This document shows, in pieces, positions 8,621-15,378 of a stretch of 37,638 bases of DNA (position 1 is its first letter; the number at the start of each line of letters is the position of its first letter). The stretch is from an uncultured Saprospiraceae bacterium (GTDB taxonomy: Bacteria > Bacteroidota > Bacteroidia > Chitinophagales > Saprospiraceae). The notes under the pieces are model-generated. The model saw only the letters and a list, made by a program, of their open reading frames with translations, was not told the origin of the DNA and searched no databases. A program made the translations under genes and the position numbers. The stretch spans positions 1 through 37,638 of the forward strand of contig CALLVC010000156.1 of NCBI GenBank assembly GCA_938010785.1. Reading direction: 5' to 3'.

Positions 8621-8783
8621 TAAGTGCTTGGACATAAATAACTTAAGTATTTATGACGGTTTCTTTTTCTGTTCCACGTCGTTGAAAATACTCGCCATAG
8701 CGAGCTATGTCTGCGTTTTTCGCCTAGTTGAACAAAAAAATAGCCTCGGTCAAAACCCTAATTTATTTATGTCCAAACACTTA
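8621..8783. mobile_element. MITE-like element with 21-base terminal inverted repeats
   Basis: The 163-base element begins TAAGTGCTTGGACATAAATA and ends with its reverse complement, with one mismatch over 21 bases (8621-8641 with 8763-8783). The inside has further imperfect pairing and a central CTCGC/GCGAG palindrome. It has no transposase, so if mobile it depends on one elsewhere. Its last three bases, TTA, are the stop codon TAA of the lipoprotein gene on the minus strand. A 67-codon frame inside it is not a gene. Confidence 0.6.
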
Positions 8784-9272
8784 CTTCTTCTCGTTTTTAA
8801 CTGCATCGTACATCATTTTTACGTCCTCTAGACCAAATGTGCCGACTAATCCTGTTTGGAAAATATATTCTTTGTCTCCTTGAATTTTTAAATACTTAAA
8901 TCCATAATTGGTAGCAGTAGAATCAAAAACCGTAGAGTAGATAAAGCCTGCTTCTTCTTCTTCAATGATTTCTGAAAAATAGGCGTTACTTTTGGCTTCA
9001 GCTATATGACTAGCTTTTACTGCGGATATATCTGTTGTTGTCGCGTCATATGCAAAGATTTGTACATCATAATTATCATCAGGGCTTTTGATGGTAATAT
9101 CTTGAGAGAAACTTAGGCTCCCTGCTACTACCTTTGCACTATCGGGTGCCATAATAGTAATTGGTATACCATATTGCAATAAATCTAGTGACTTGAGTTT
9201 GGCAGTAGAAGTGTTTTGGCAAGCGAATAATCCTGTAAAAAGTACAGCTAAAAGCAAATAGTGAATCTTCAT
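8781..9272 (-). CDS. Small lipoprotein of unknown function
   Basis: This 163-residue protein has a clear lipoprotein signal (MKIHYLLLAVLFTGLFAC, Cys18), so a membrane-anchored extracytoplasmic protein is expected. I do not recognise the family of the rest. It contains alternating beta-like stretches (YGIPITIMAPDSAKV, YDVQIFAYDAT), an acidic run EIIEEEEAGF, and ends AVKNEKK. The stop codon coincides with the end of the terminal repeat of the 8621-8783 element, so the original C-terminus may have differed by a few residues. A good promoter lies about 60-95 bases upstream. Confidence 0.8.
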   Translation of the reverse strand: MKIHYLLLAVLFTGLFACQNTSTAKLKSLDLLQYGIPITIMAPDSAKVVAGSLSFSQDITIKSPDDNYDVQIFAYDATTTDISAVKASHIAEAKSNAYFSEIIEEEEAGFIYSTVFDSTATNYGFKYLKIQGDKEYIFQTGLVGTFGLEDVKMMYDAVKNEKK

Positions 9273-9334
9273 ATTATTGAAAGCAAGTTGTGTTCTGATT
9301 AAATAGTAAGGTTCTTTGAAAACCTATAGAATGA

Positions 9335-9366
9335 CAAAATTAGCTTTTTATCAAGACCTTACAAAA
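9335..9366 (-). promoter_or_regulatory. Bacteroidota-type promoter of the small lipoprotein gene
   Basis: On the minus strand TTTTG (9366-9362) is followed after 19 bases by TAATTTTG (9342-9335). This matches the Bacteroidota -33 TTTG and -7 TAnnTTTG boxes and their usual spacing. Transcription would start near 9328, about 55 bases before the ATG at 9272. It is the best promoter match I found in the window. Confidence 0.6.
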
Positions 9367-9550
9367 CTATTCTCGTTAGCTATTCTGATAATGCTGCTTT
9401 TCTAACATTTCTTTAAGGGAATAAATTCGAATAGTGTATTTTTTTATTATAAACTTAACAAATTTGTAATGATTTAGACTGTTTTTCTGGCTAACAATCT
9501 TGTAACCAGCGATTTTATTATCATTATAAAACCTGTTAACCACTAATTTT

Positions 9551-10246
9551 ATGCTTTTAGAAATCTGTGCTAGTTCCCTCCAATCAGCTATTAATGCTCA
9601 GACTGGTGGAGCACAACGAATTGAATTATGTTGTAATTTAGAACAGGGTGGATTAACTCCAAGCCATGGAACTATTAAATTAGCTCGGCAAGCATTATCT
9701 ATCGAAATTTTTGTGTTAATTCGACCAAGAGCTGGAGATTTTACTTATACTGAAATAGAATTGAGCCAAATGCAAACAGACATTTTGTTTTGTAAATCTA
9801 TCGGCATCGATGGTGTTGTTTTTGGTGTGTTGGATGCGCAAAATGAAATTGATATAGAACGAAATAAGCAATTAATTGAAGTCGCAAAACCAATGCAAAC
9901 GACCTTTCATCGTGCCTTTGATTGCCTAAAAAAACCATTGCAAGGTTTGGAACAAGTAATTGGTTTAGGGTATGATAGAATCCTTACCTCTGGGTTAGCA
10001 CCAACTGCTGTCGAAGGACAATTTTTATTAAAAGAATTAATTGCACAAGCTCAAAATAGAATCATGATTTTACCGGGTAGTGGATTGAATAGCCAAAATA
10101 TTTCTGACTTTTTAGCTTTTACTGAAGCGAAAGAAATCCACGCTTCTGCTAAAAAAACGATTCTACCTGTAACGGAGTCTCTTTTTTCTGCTCCTTACTT
10201 TGAAACTGATGTAAATGAAGTCCAGCGACTGATTGCTATTTTATAA
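9551..10246 (+). CDS. cutC: CutC family protein
   Basis: This 231-residue protein matches CutC over its full length. MLLEICASSLQSAINAQ is followed by GGAQRIELCCNLEQGGLTPS, RPRAGDFTYTEIE, TFHRAFD (about 119-125), LTSGLAPTAVEG and the TIM-barrel end IMILPGSGLNSQNI...EIHASAKK. The conserved His-Arg-Ala-Phe-Asp and Ser-Gly-Leu segments are intact. The family was named for copper tolerance in E. coli, but the real reaction is not settled, so copper handling should be taken lightly. It is cytoplasmic and alone on its strand, 165 bases before the next gene. Confidence 0.93.
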   Translation: MLLEICASSLQSAINAQTGGAQRIELCCNLEQGGLTPSHGTIKLARQALSIEIFVLIRPRAGDFTYTEIELSQMQTDILFCKSIGIDGVVFGVLDAQNEIDIERNKQLIEVAKPMQTTFHRAFDCLKKPLQGLEQVIGLGYDRILTSGLAPTAVEGQFLLKELIAQAQNRIMILPGSGLNSQNISDFLAFTEAKEIHASAKKTILPVTESLFSAPYFETDVNEVQRLIAIL

Positions 10247-10411
10247 CGATTCAGCTAGAAATATTGAATTTTCACAAATAACTCAGCAATTTTTTCAGCA
10301 TCTTTGAGTTTTGAACTTATTATTCAGATTAGAAAGCGTCTTTTTATCTTCAAAAAAGGCTCAACAAATTCTTATATTTTTGAATTTTACAAATCACAAA
10401 ATATCTTTCTT

Positions 10412-10834
10412 ATGAAATTTTTATTTTCGATTGCTTTTACTTTTTGTACCTTTTTTGCTTTTAGTCAATCGCCTATCGGTATTTGGAAGTCTGTTGATGA
10501 CGAGACAGGAGAAGAAAAATCTAACGTGACGATTTATGAAAAAGGTGGGAAGGTTTACGGAAAAATTACGAAGATTTTATCTGCCGCTCCAGATGTATTA
10601 TGCGACCAGTGCCCAGGAGACAAAAAGAATCAACCTGTGATGGGCTTGGTTATTATTGAAGATTTGAAAGAGGCTGACGGATATTGGAAAAAAGGAAAAA
10701 TTTTAGACCCTGAAAGTGGTAATATTTATGGTTGTAGTATTTGGTTTGAAGATGGAAAGCCAGATGAATTAAAAGTTCGTGGAAAGCACTGGACTGGTTT
10801 TTATAGAACGCAGACTTGGCATCGAGTAAAATGA
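10412..10834 (+). CDS. DUF2147 secreted protein
   Basis: This 140-residue protein starts at MKFLFSIAFTFCTFFAFSQ, a signal peptide. The frame can be read from 10304, but that would put 36 unrelated residues before the signal, so the ATG at 10412 is preferred. The mature part has DUF2147 marks: GIWKSVDDETGEEKS, VTIYEKGGKVYGKI, the paired Cys of CDQCPGD, KILDPESGNIYGC and the end TGFYRTQTWHRV. The family forms a small lipocalin-like beta-barrel in the periplasm with unknown role. A TATTTTTG box 30 bases upstream could be the -7 element. Its stop overlaps the start of dgkA (ATGA), so the two are probably translated together. Confidence 0.9.
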   Translation: MKFLFSIAFTFCTFFAFSQSPIGIWKSVDDETGEEKSNVTIYEKGGKVYGKITKILSAAPDVLCDQCPGDKKNQPVMGLVIIEDLKEADGYWKKGKILDPESGNIYGCSIWFEDGKPDELKVRGKHWTGFYRTQTWHRVK

Positions 10835-11202
10835 GTTTTATCAAAAAAAGAATAGCTAGTTTTGGTTATGCCTTTGAGGGTATTTTTGAAGTCATTCAAT
10901 CACAACCTAATTTCATCATTCATTTTCTGGCTGCTTTCTTGGCTATTATAGCAGGCTTTTATTTTGATATTTCTGCCACAGAATGGTGTTTTGTCATAGG
11001 AAGTATAGCAATGGTTTTAGGGGCAGAAACTTTTAATACCGCTATAGAACATTTGACTAATTTAGTATCTCCCGATTATCATATTTTAGCCAAAAAAACT
11101 AAAGATGCAGCAGCTGGTGGCGTTCTATTCATTGCCATTGGTGCGGCGTTTGTTGGCTTAATTATTTTTTTGCCAAAATTTTTAGCCCTCTTTTACTTTT
11201 AA
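10831..11202 (+). CDS. dgkA: Diacylglycerol/undecaprenol kinase, DgkA family
   Basis: This 123-residue membrane protein begins at the ATG that overlaps the previous stop (ATGA). An upstream in-frame ATG would add only five residues. It has an N-terminal amphipathic part (KKRIASFGYAFEGIFEVIQ), three membrane helices and the active-site stretch ETFNTAIEHLTN, with Glu66, Asn69 and Glu73, followed by Lys91-Asp92 of KKTKDAAAGGV. The Asp that usually follows in E. coli-type DgkA is Asn77 here. The enzyme phosphorylates diacylglycerol or undecaprenol at the inner membrane; in Bacteroidota the lipid is not certain. Coupling to a DUF2147 gene hints at a shared envelope role. Confidence 0.9.
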   Translation: MSFIKKRIASFGYAFEGIFEVIQSQPNFIIHFLAAFLAIIAGFYFDISATEWCFVIGSIAMVLGAETFNTAIEHLTNLVSPDYHILAKKTKDAAAGGVLFIAIGAAFVGLIIFLPKFLALFYF

Positions 11203-11301
11203 GGAATTTAAGAAATAACTTCCTATTCTTAAACAAAAGAAGTCAACTCTTGTTAGGCTGTTTTAATTTGAAATTTTTTAAATAAAAAAAGCTAAACGAC
11301 T

Positions 11302-11766
11302 ATGACACATTTAAATGTTGGCGACCAAGCACCTAATTTTAGCGGCGTAACAGAAAAAGGAGAAACTATTTCTTTGCCTGATTTTGCTGGTAAAAAATTG
11401 ATTTTATTTTTCTACCCAAAAGATAATACGCCAGGTTGTACTGCTGCAGCTTGTAATTTAAGAGATAATTATAGTGAGTTGAAGGCGAAAGGATTTGAAC
11501 TATTAGGGGTTAGTCCAGACAGTGCGAAAAAGCATGAAAATTTTATCAAAAAATTTGATTTCCCTTTCAGTTTATTAGCAGATACTGAAAAGGAAACAAT
11601 CAAAGCTTTTGGACTTTGGGGATTAAAGAAATTTATGGGCAAAGAATACGAAGGCGTACACCGAACTACTTTTCTAATAGATGAATCAGGAAAAATTTCT
11701 GAAATATTTAAAAAAGTAAAAACGAAAACCCACGCGGAACAAATATTTGATTCACTAGGGGCTTAA
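11302..11766 (+). CDS. bcp: Thioredoxin-dependent peroxiredoxin Bcp/PrxQ
   Basis: This 154-residue protein has the full Bcp pattern: VGDQAPNFSG, LILFFYPKDNTPGCTAAAC with peroxidatic Cys46 and resolving Cys51, GVSPDS, FPFSLLADTE, and GVHRTTFLID. The two Cys are five residues apart, as in atypical two-Cys BCP enzymes. It reduces hydrogen and alkyl peroxides with thioredoxin in the cytoplasm. The gap of 99 bases after dgkA allows its own promoter. A stem-loop terminator follows at once. Confidence 0.95.
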   Translation: MTHLNVGDQAPNFSGVTEKGETISLPDFAGKKLILFFYPKDNTPGCTAAACNLRDNYSELKAKGFELLGVSPDSAKKHENFIKKFDFPFSLLADTEKETIKAFGLWGLKKFMGKEYEGVHRTTFLIDESGKISEIFKKVKTKTHAEQIFDSLGA

Positions 11767-11775
11767 TACAATAAT

Positions 11776-11828
11776 CTTTTCGTTACAAAATATCAACTTC
11801 GATGGCTTGTAACGAAAAGCTATTTTTT
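11776..11828 (+). terminator. Terminator of bcp
   Basis: CTTTTCGTTACAA (11776-11788) pairs with TTGTAACGAAAAG (11807-11819), followed by CTATTTTTTTA. It overlaps the last codons of the convergent PD40-OmpA gene, whose stop is at 11820-11822. Confidence 0.8.
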
Positions 11829-13640
11829 TATTATTCTAATCTCCACTCTATCATTAATGGCATGTTCTTCCACAGAACAGTCAATGTCCATTAAGCAATT
11901 ATTGAGCGGTTGTTGTCCTCCATAACCCTTTGTCTGTACGTTATTTTCATCAATATTTTTTCTTGCCAAATAATCTAAAATAGCCTCAGCTCGTTTTTGG
12001 GTGAGCGCCATTTTTTCTTCAAAGCTACTTAAGTTGGCCGTATGAGTTGCGATTTCTATTTTAAGTGTAGGGCGTTCTTTCAAAAGAACAGCAATTTTGT
12101 CTAATTCTTTAGCAATTTTATAAGTTACAAAATACTCCCCTTCGAAGAATTGAATGCTAGGTATGGTATAGATTTCACCTTGTTTAATATTGATGGTCGG
12201 TGTGCTAAATTGTTCTAAGAAAACTTTTCTTTCAGCTACTTTCTCTTCTTTAGCAAATTCAACTTTGTTTTCCTCGAACTCAGGAATTTTTTCCTCTTTT
12301 ATGGGTTGATTAAAAGGTCGAGTTGCTGATACCGAAATGGGTGGTGTTGATTTGGTTTCTTCCTTAATTGTTGGATTAATTGCTACAACTTGTGGCATAA
12401 AAGACACTAAAAATATATCATCATCTCCTCCCTCTCTTGAAGAAGTAAATAAACCTTTTTCCTCATTTTCGCTGATAAAAATAGAAATATCGTCTGTTGG
12501 ACTATTAATCGGTGCACCCAAATTAATCGGTGTTTCCCACTCTCCATTTTTGTCTAATTGAGTAACAAAAATATCAAATCCGCCTAGCCCTAGATGACCT
12601 TTTGAACAAAAATAGAATTTTCCATTTTGATGCATAAATGGAAAACCTTCATGCCCATTGGTATTGATTTTAGGCCCTAAATTTTGGGGTTTACTCCATC
12701 TATTTTTTTCTTTCTTAGAAACATAAATATCTGTGCCGCCTAATCCTCCTGCTTTGTCCGAAACAAAAAATAAAGTCTTCCCATCTGCCGAAATAGTAGG
12801 ATGCATATAATTAGAGGCTGTTCTACAAAAGTTTAATTGCTCCGCTTTTTCCCAAGTTTTACCATCGGAAGATTTGGCTTCATAAAGTTGTAGGCAATAG
12901 GCATTTTGTTTGTTTAAATGGTTTCCATTTCTAGTGAAAAACATAGAAGCACCTGTCGGCTGAAAAGTAGCCATGCCTGTATTCTTTCTCGCATCATTTA
13001 TTTTTGAAATATATTCTTTCGGTTCATTGTAAGTACCATCGGGTTGTTGTTCGCTATGATAAAGCCGTAAGTAATTTCTGTCAGTAGCTCCAGATTTGGT
13101 ATCAAGAAACTTTATTTTTCCTTTTCTATCAGAGGTAAAAACGATGCCATTGTCCCAGAATACAGGTGCATTATCATCCACTTCTGAGTTTTGACTGAAG
13201 GAAGAAATTGTTGCATGACCAAAATAGGCAGGTACGGTTTTCGCAAAATCGCAGGATGCTATCATTCTGTCAATTGTCTCGTCGTCGGGTTCAATAATAG
13301 CGTATTTCGAAAACCATTTTTTAGCTTCGTCATATCGACCACTACTCATTAAGGTTTCTGCGTAGTAATAATAAGATTTTGTTTTAGCTCTTTCATTAGT
13401 AACTATATCCTCGTATAATTTTACGGCTTCTTCAATTTGATTCGTTATTTTATAACAAAAAGCAAGTTTGCTTTTTATGCTTAAATTCTTTTTTGTCGTT
13501 AAAGCTTTTTTATAATGAGGAATAGCCAAAGCATACTTATCCTCTTTAAAAAGCTGGTTGGCTTTTTTTAAGTCCTTATTTTGCCCCCAAATATTCGTAT
13601 TGAATATGAAAAAAAGACTAAGCAATGTGATTAAGCGCAT
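11820..13640 (-). CDS. TPR-PD40-OmpA family outer-envelope protein
   Basis: The protein is 606 residues from the ATG at 13640, whose product begins with the signal peptide MRLITLLSLFFIFNTNIWGQ. A longer frame starts inside the repeat element at 13733-13926 and would bury the signal peptide, so it is rejected. TPR-like helices span about 20-125. A PD40/WD40-like propeller spans about 140-425 (motifs HPTISADGKTLFFVSDKAGG and GGTDIYVSK). A linker follows, then an OmpA-like C-terminal domain at about 500-606 with RAEAILDYLARKNI and INDRVEIRI. In Bacteroidota this domain order occurs in PorE of the type IX secretion system and in many paralogues of unknown role. I cannot say which this is. It should sit at the outer membrane and touch peptidoglycan. 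Confidence 0.9.
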   Translation of the reverse strand: MRLITLLSLFFIFNTNIWGQNKDLKKANQLFKEDKYALAIPHYKKALTTKKNLSIKSKLAFCYKITNQIEEAVKLYEDIVTNERAKTKSYYYYAETLMSSGRYDEAKKWFSKYAIIEPDDETIDRMIASCDFAKTVPAYFGHATISSFSQNSEVDDNAPVFWDNGIVFTSDRKGKIKFLDTKSGATDRNYLRLYHSEQQPDGTYNEPKEYISKINDARKNTGMATFQPTGASMFFTRNGNHLNKQNAYCLQLYEAKSSDGKTWEKAEQLNFCRTASNYMHPTISADGKTLFFVSDKAGGLGGTDIYVSKKEKNRWSKPQNLGPKINTNGHEGFPFMHQNGKFYFCSKGHLGLGGFDIFVTQLDKNGEWETPINLGAPINSPTDDISIFISENEEKGLFTSSREGGDDDIFLVSFMPQVVAINPTIKEETKSTPPISVSATRPFNQPIKEEKIPEFEENKVEFAKEEKVAERKVFLEQFSTPTINIKQGEIYTIPSIQFFEGEYFVTYKIAKELDKIAVLLKERPTLKIEIATHTANLSSFEEKMALTQKRAEAILDYLARKNIDENNVQTKGYGGQQPLNNCLMDIDCSVEEHAINDRVEIRIIKK

Positions 13641-13732
13641 AGGCAACGGTTTGGTACTACTAGTGACGATGATTATACGTCTTTTAATAAAACAGAATTG
13701 TTTATCTTGCAATTCAAATAATAGACAATTAA

Positions 13733-13926
13733 CCCAAGTTACGGACAAGATTAAAACTGGTAGTACAGGACCCGACTGACTGCGCAGCGGGCAGGTTTAT
13801 CCTGTCCCGTTAAAAGGTCTTTAGACCTTGATTTTACTCAAAAAAGCACAAAATTAGAAGTGACCGACCTAAAGGTCGCTGAACAGGACAGACTAAAGAT
13901 CTGTACTACCAGTTGTCCGAATCTTG
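13733..13926. mobile_element. MITE-like element, full copy of a dispersed family
   Basis: The ends are inverted: CCCAAGTTACGGACAA at the left, and CAAGATTCGGACAA read from the right on the minus strand. A perfect 12-base inner pair follows, CTGGTAGTACAG at 13757-13768 with CTGTACTACCAG at 13901-13912. Possible 6-base target duplications AATTAA lie at 13727-13732 and 13927-13932, though the flanks are AT-rich. It carries no transposase. Related partial copies lie near 33438 and 37346. It sits about 95 bases upstream of the PD40-OmpA start. Confidence 0.65.
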
Positions 13927-13965
13927 AATTAATTAAATGGAATAAGGTAACTGTTCAGCACTTAC

Positions 13966-14076
13966 TTTTTTAACCATAAAGCGCATATAGCACATAAAGT
14001 TCTTAGAAAAGAAAGCAAATACAGCTCTAAAATTACTTTAGGAACTCTATGTACTTTATTTTCTTTATGGTAAAAG
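13966..14076. repeat. Imperfect inverted repeat (CCATAAAG...CTTTATGG)
   Basis: CCATAAAG at 13974-13981 pairs with CTTTATGG at 14063-14070. Inside, ACATAAAGTTC near 13992 pairs imperfectly with GGAACTCTATGT near 14041. The general look, an ACCA-aaag to cttt-TGGT palindrome, recalls interspersed repeats common in Bacteroidota genomes. Together with the element at 13733-13926 it fills most of the 540-base gap, and I see no gene there. Confidence 0.45.
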
Positions 14077-14180
14077 TACTCAATGGTGAATAGTAATGGA
14101 ATAAATATCAATTATCCATTTACATATTAGCACAAAAACTATGCAAGAAAGAGTTATAGAAATCATATAAATTACTAAAC

Positions 14181-14546
14181 ATGGCTAAACATTTGGAAAC
14201 AGGTAAAAAAGGAGAAGATTTAGCAATTAAATTTTTGAAAGAGAAGGGATATAATATTTTAGAAACGAATTGGCGCTTTCGAAGAGCGGAAGTAGATATT
14301 ATTGCTAAAGATGGAAAAATTTTAGTTTTTGTAGAAGTAAAAACTCGAAGCACTGATTATTTTGGAGAACCAGCTTCTTTTGTTTCTGCTCGTAAAAAAG
14401 TGCTATTACAAGATGCTGCGACGGCTTATATGCGCGAGATAAATCATACTTGGGAAATTCGTTTTGATATTATTGGTATTCTAATGCCAAAAACTAAAAA
14501 GGTGGAAATTAATCACTTTGAAGATGCTTTTTTTCCTGGACTTTAA
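14181..14546 (+). CDS. yraN: YraN/UPF0102 family nuclease-like protein
   Basis: This 121-residue protein has the family pattern KKGEDLAIKFLKEKGYNILE, then RRAEVDIIAKDG with Glu37 and Asp39, and FVEVKTRS with Glu52 and Lys54. These are the acidic and lysine residues of a restriction-endonuclease-like PD-(D/E)xK core. The usual Gly before Glu37 is Ala36. The family resembles Holliday-junction resolvases and its role is not settled. It ends 10 bases from the convergent phosphopantetheinyl transferase stop and has no evident functional link to it. Confidence 0.92.
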   Translation: MAKHLETGKKGEDLAIKFLKEKGYNILETNWRFRRAEVDIIAKDGKILVFVEVKTRSTDYFGEPASFVSARKKVLLQDAATAYMREINHTWEIRFDIIGILMPKTKKVEINHFEDAFFPGL

Positions 14547-14556
14547 TCAAATCCTT

Positions 14557-15192
14557 TTAAAAATATATTTCTTGCAGTTCTAACAATTGCGATATTTCAT
14601 TACTGACAATATGCGCAGCAAAGTCCTCTGCTAAATTTAAAGAATGATAATACCATTTTTGCCCTCCCAGTTCTGCAAAATTTTCATAAATATAAATTTG
14701 CTGTACATCAAGAGCTAATCCTTTTCCTATCGCTTTGGTCACCGCTTCTTTAATGGTCCAAATTTTAAAAAATGCCTGATAAGTATTTTGGGCTTTTTTA
14801 ATATTTTGCTGGTCTAAGTCATTTAGAATATATTCAAAGTCACTTAAATTAATTTTCCTAACCTTTTCTATATCCAATCCAATGGCTACTGTTTTTGAAA
14901 AAGCACAGCCCACGATATTTCCAGAATGAGCTATATTAAAATTGACGGTGGACTTCCATAAAGGACAATTATTTTCATTATAATGGAGGTCTTCTAAATC
15001 AAAATCTTTGAAACCTAATTGGTTCATTCCTTCTTTTAACAATAATCGACCTGTTAATAGTTGATATTTATTTTCTTCTTTTCGATATCGACGAATTCGT
15101 TCTTTTATATCTTCAGGCATTTGCTGAAAATAAAAACCCCATTTTTTTACAGGAAAAGGCGCATTAATTTTATTGTGAAAAATAAAAATCAT
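14557..15192 (-). CDS. 4'-phosphopantetheinyl transferase, Sfp type
   Basis: This 211-residue protein carries the Sfp/AcpT signature. FNIAHSGN spans 85-92. IGLDIEKV has Mg-binding Asp107 and Glu109. FFKIWTIKEAVTKAIGKGL spans about 141-159, with Trp145, Lys148 and Glu149. The enzyme moves phosphopantetheine from CoA to a Ser of carrier domains. Length and motifs fit the Sfp/Gsp group of secondary metabolism, not the short AcpS. It is divergent from the megasynthase, with 186 bases between their start codons, so Ser560, Ser1933 and Ser3555 of that protein are its likely targets. It could also serve other carrier proteins of the cell. Confidence 0.95.
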   Translation of the reverse strand: MIFIFHNKINAPFPVKKWGFYFQQMPEDIKERIRRYRKEENKYQLLTGRLLLKEGMNQLGFKDFDLEDLHYNENNCPLWKSTVNFNIAHSGNIVGCAFSKTVAIGLDIEKVRKINLSDFEYILNDLDQQNIKKAQNTYQAFFKIWTIKEAVTKAIGKGLALDVQQIYIYENFAELGGQKWYYHSLNLAEDFAAHIVSNEISQLLELQEIYF

Positions 15193-15276
15193 TTAATTAA
15201 AATATATGTCTTTTTTTAATAAAAAACAAATTGAACTATTCTTACAAATTGAAAAGCAGATGATTGTAATTTTTTG

Positions 15277-15284
15277 TAAATTTG
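15277..15284 (+). promoter_or_regulatory. Possible -7 box (TAAATTTG) of the NRPS-PKS gene
   Basis: TAAATTTG fits TAnnTTTG and would give a leader of about 88 bases before the ATG at 15379. The nearest upstream TTG triplets are badly spaced (10 and 25 bases), so the -33 box is not clear. Confidence 0.35.
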
Positions 15285-15378
15285 TCAAATACGACTGCTT
15301 CCATCAGCATAATTTCTAAAGAACCTACTTTCCCCCCACTTACAATACAATTATTTTTTTACTAGATTAAGCGATGCA

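Noticed and set aside
8628-8831. A 67-codon plus-strand frame
   Set aside because: It is mostly the MITE-like element and then overlaps the lipoprotein gene in antisense.
10304-10411. Upstream start for the DUF2147 protein
   Set aside because: It would bury the signal peptide MKFLFSIAFTFCTFFAFSQ, and DUF2147 proteins begin at the signal.
13641-13748. N-terminal extension of the PD40-OmpA protein
   Set aside because: It would start inside the repeat at 13733-13926 and place 36 residues before a clear signal peptide.
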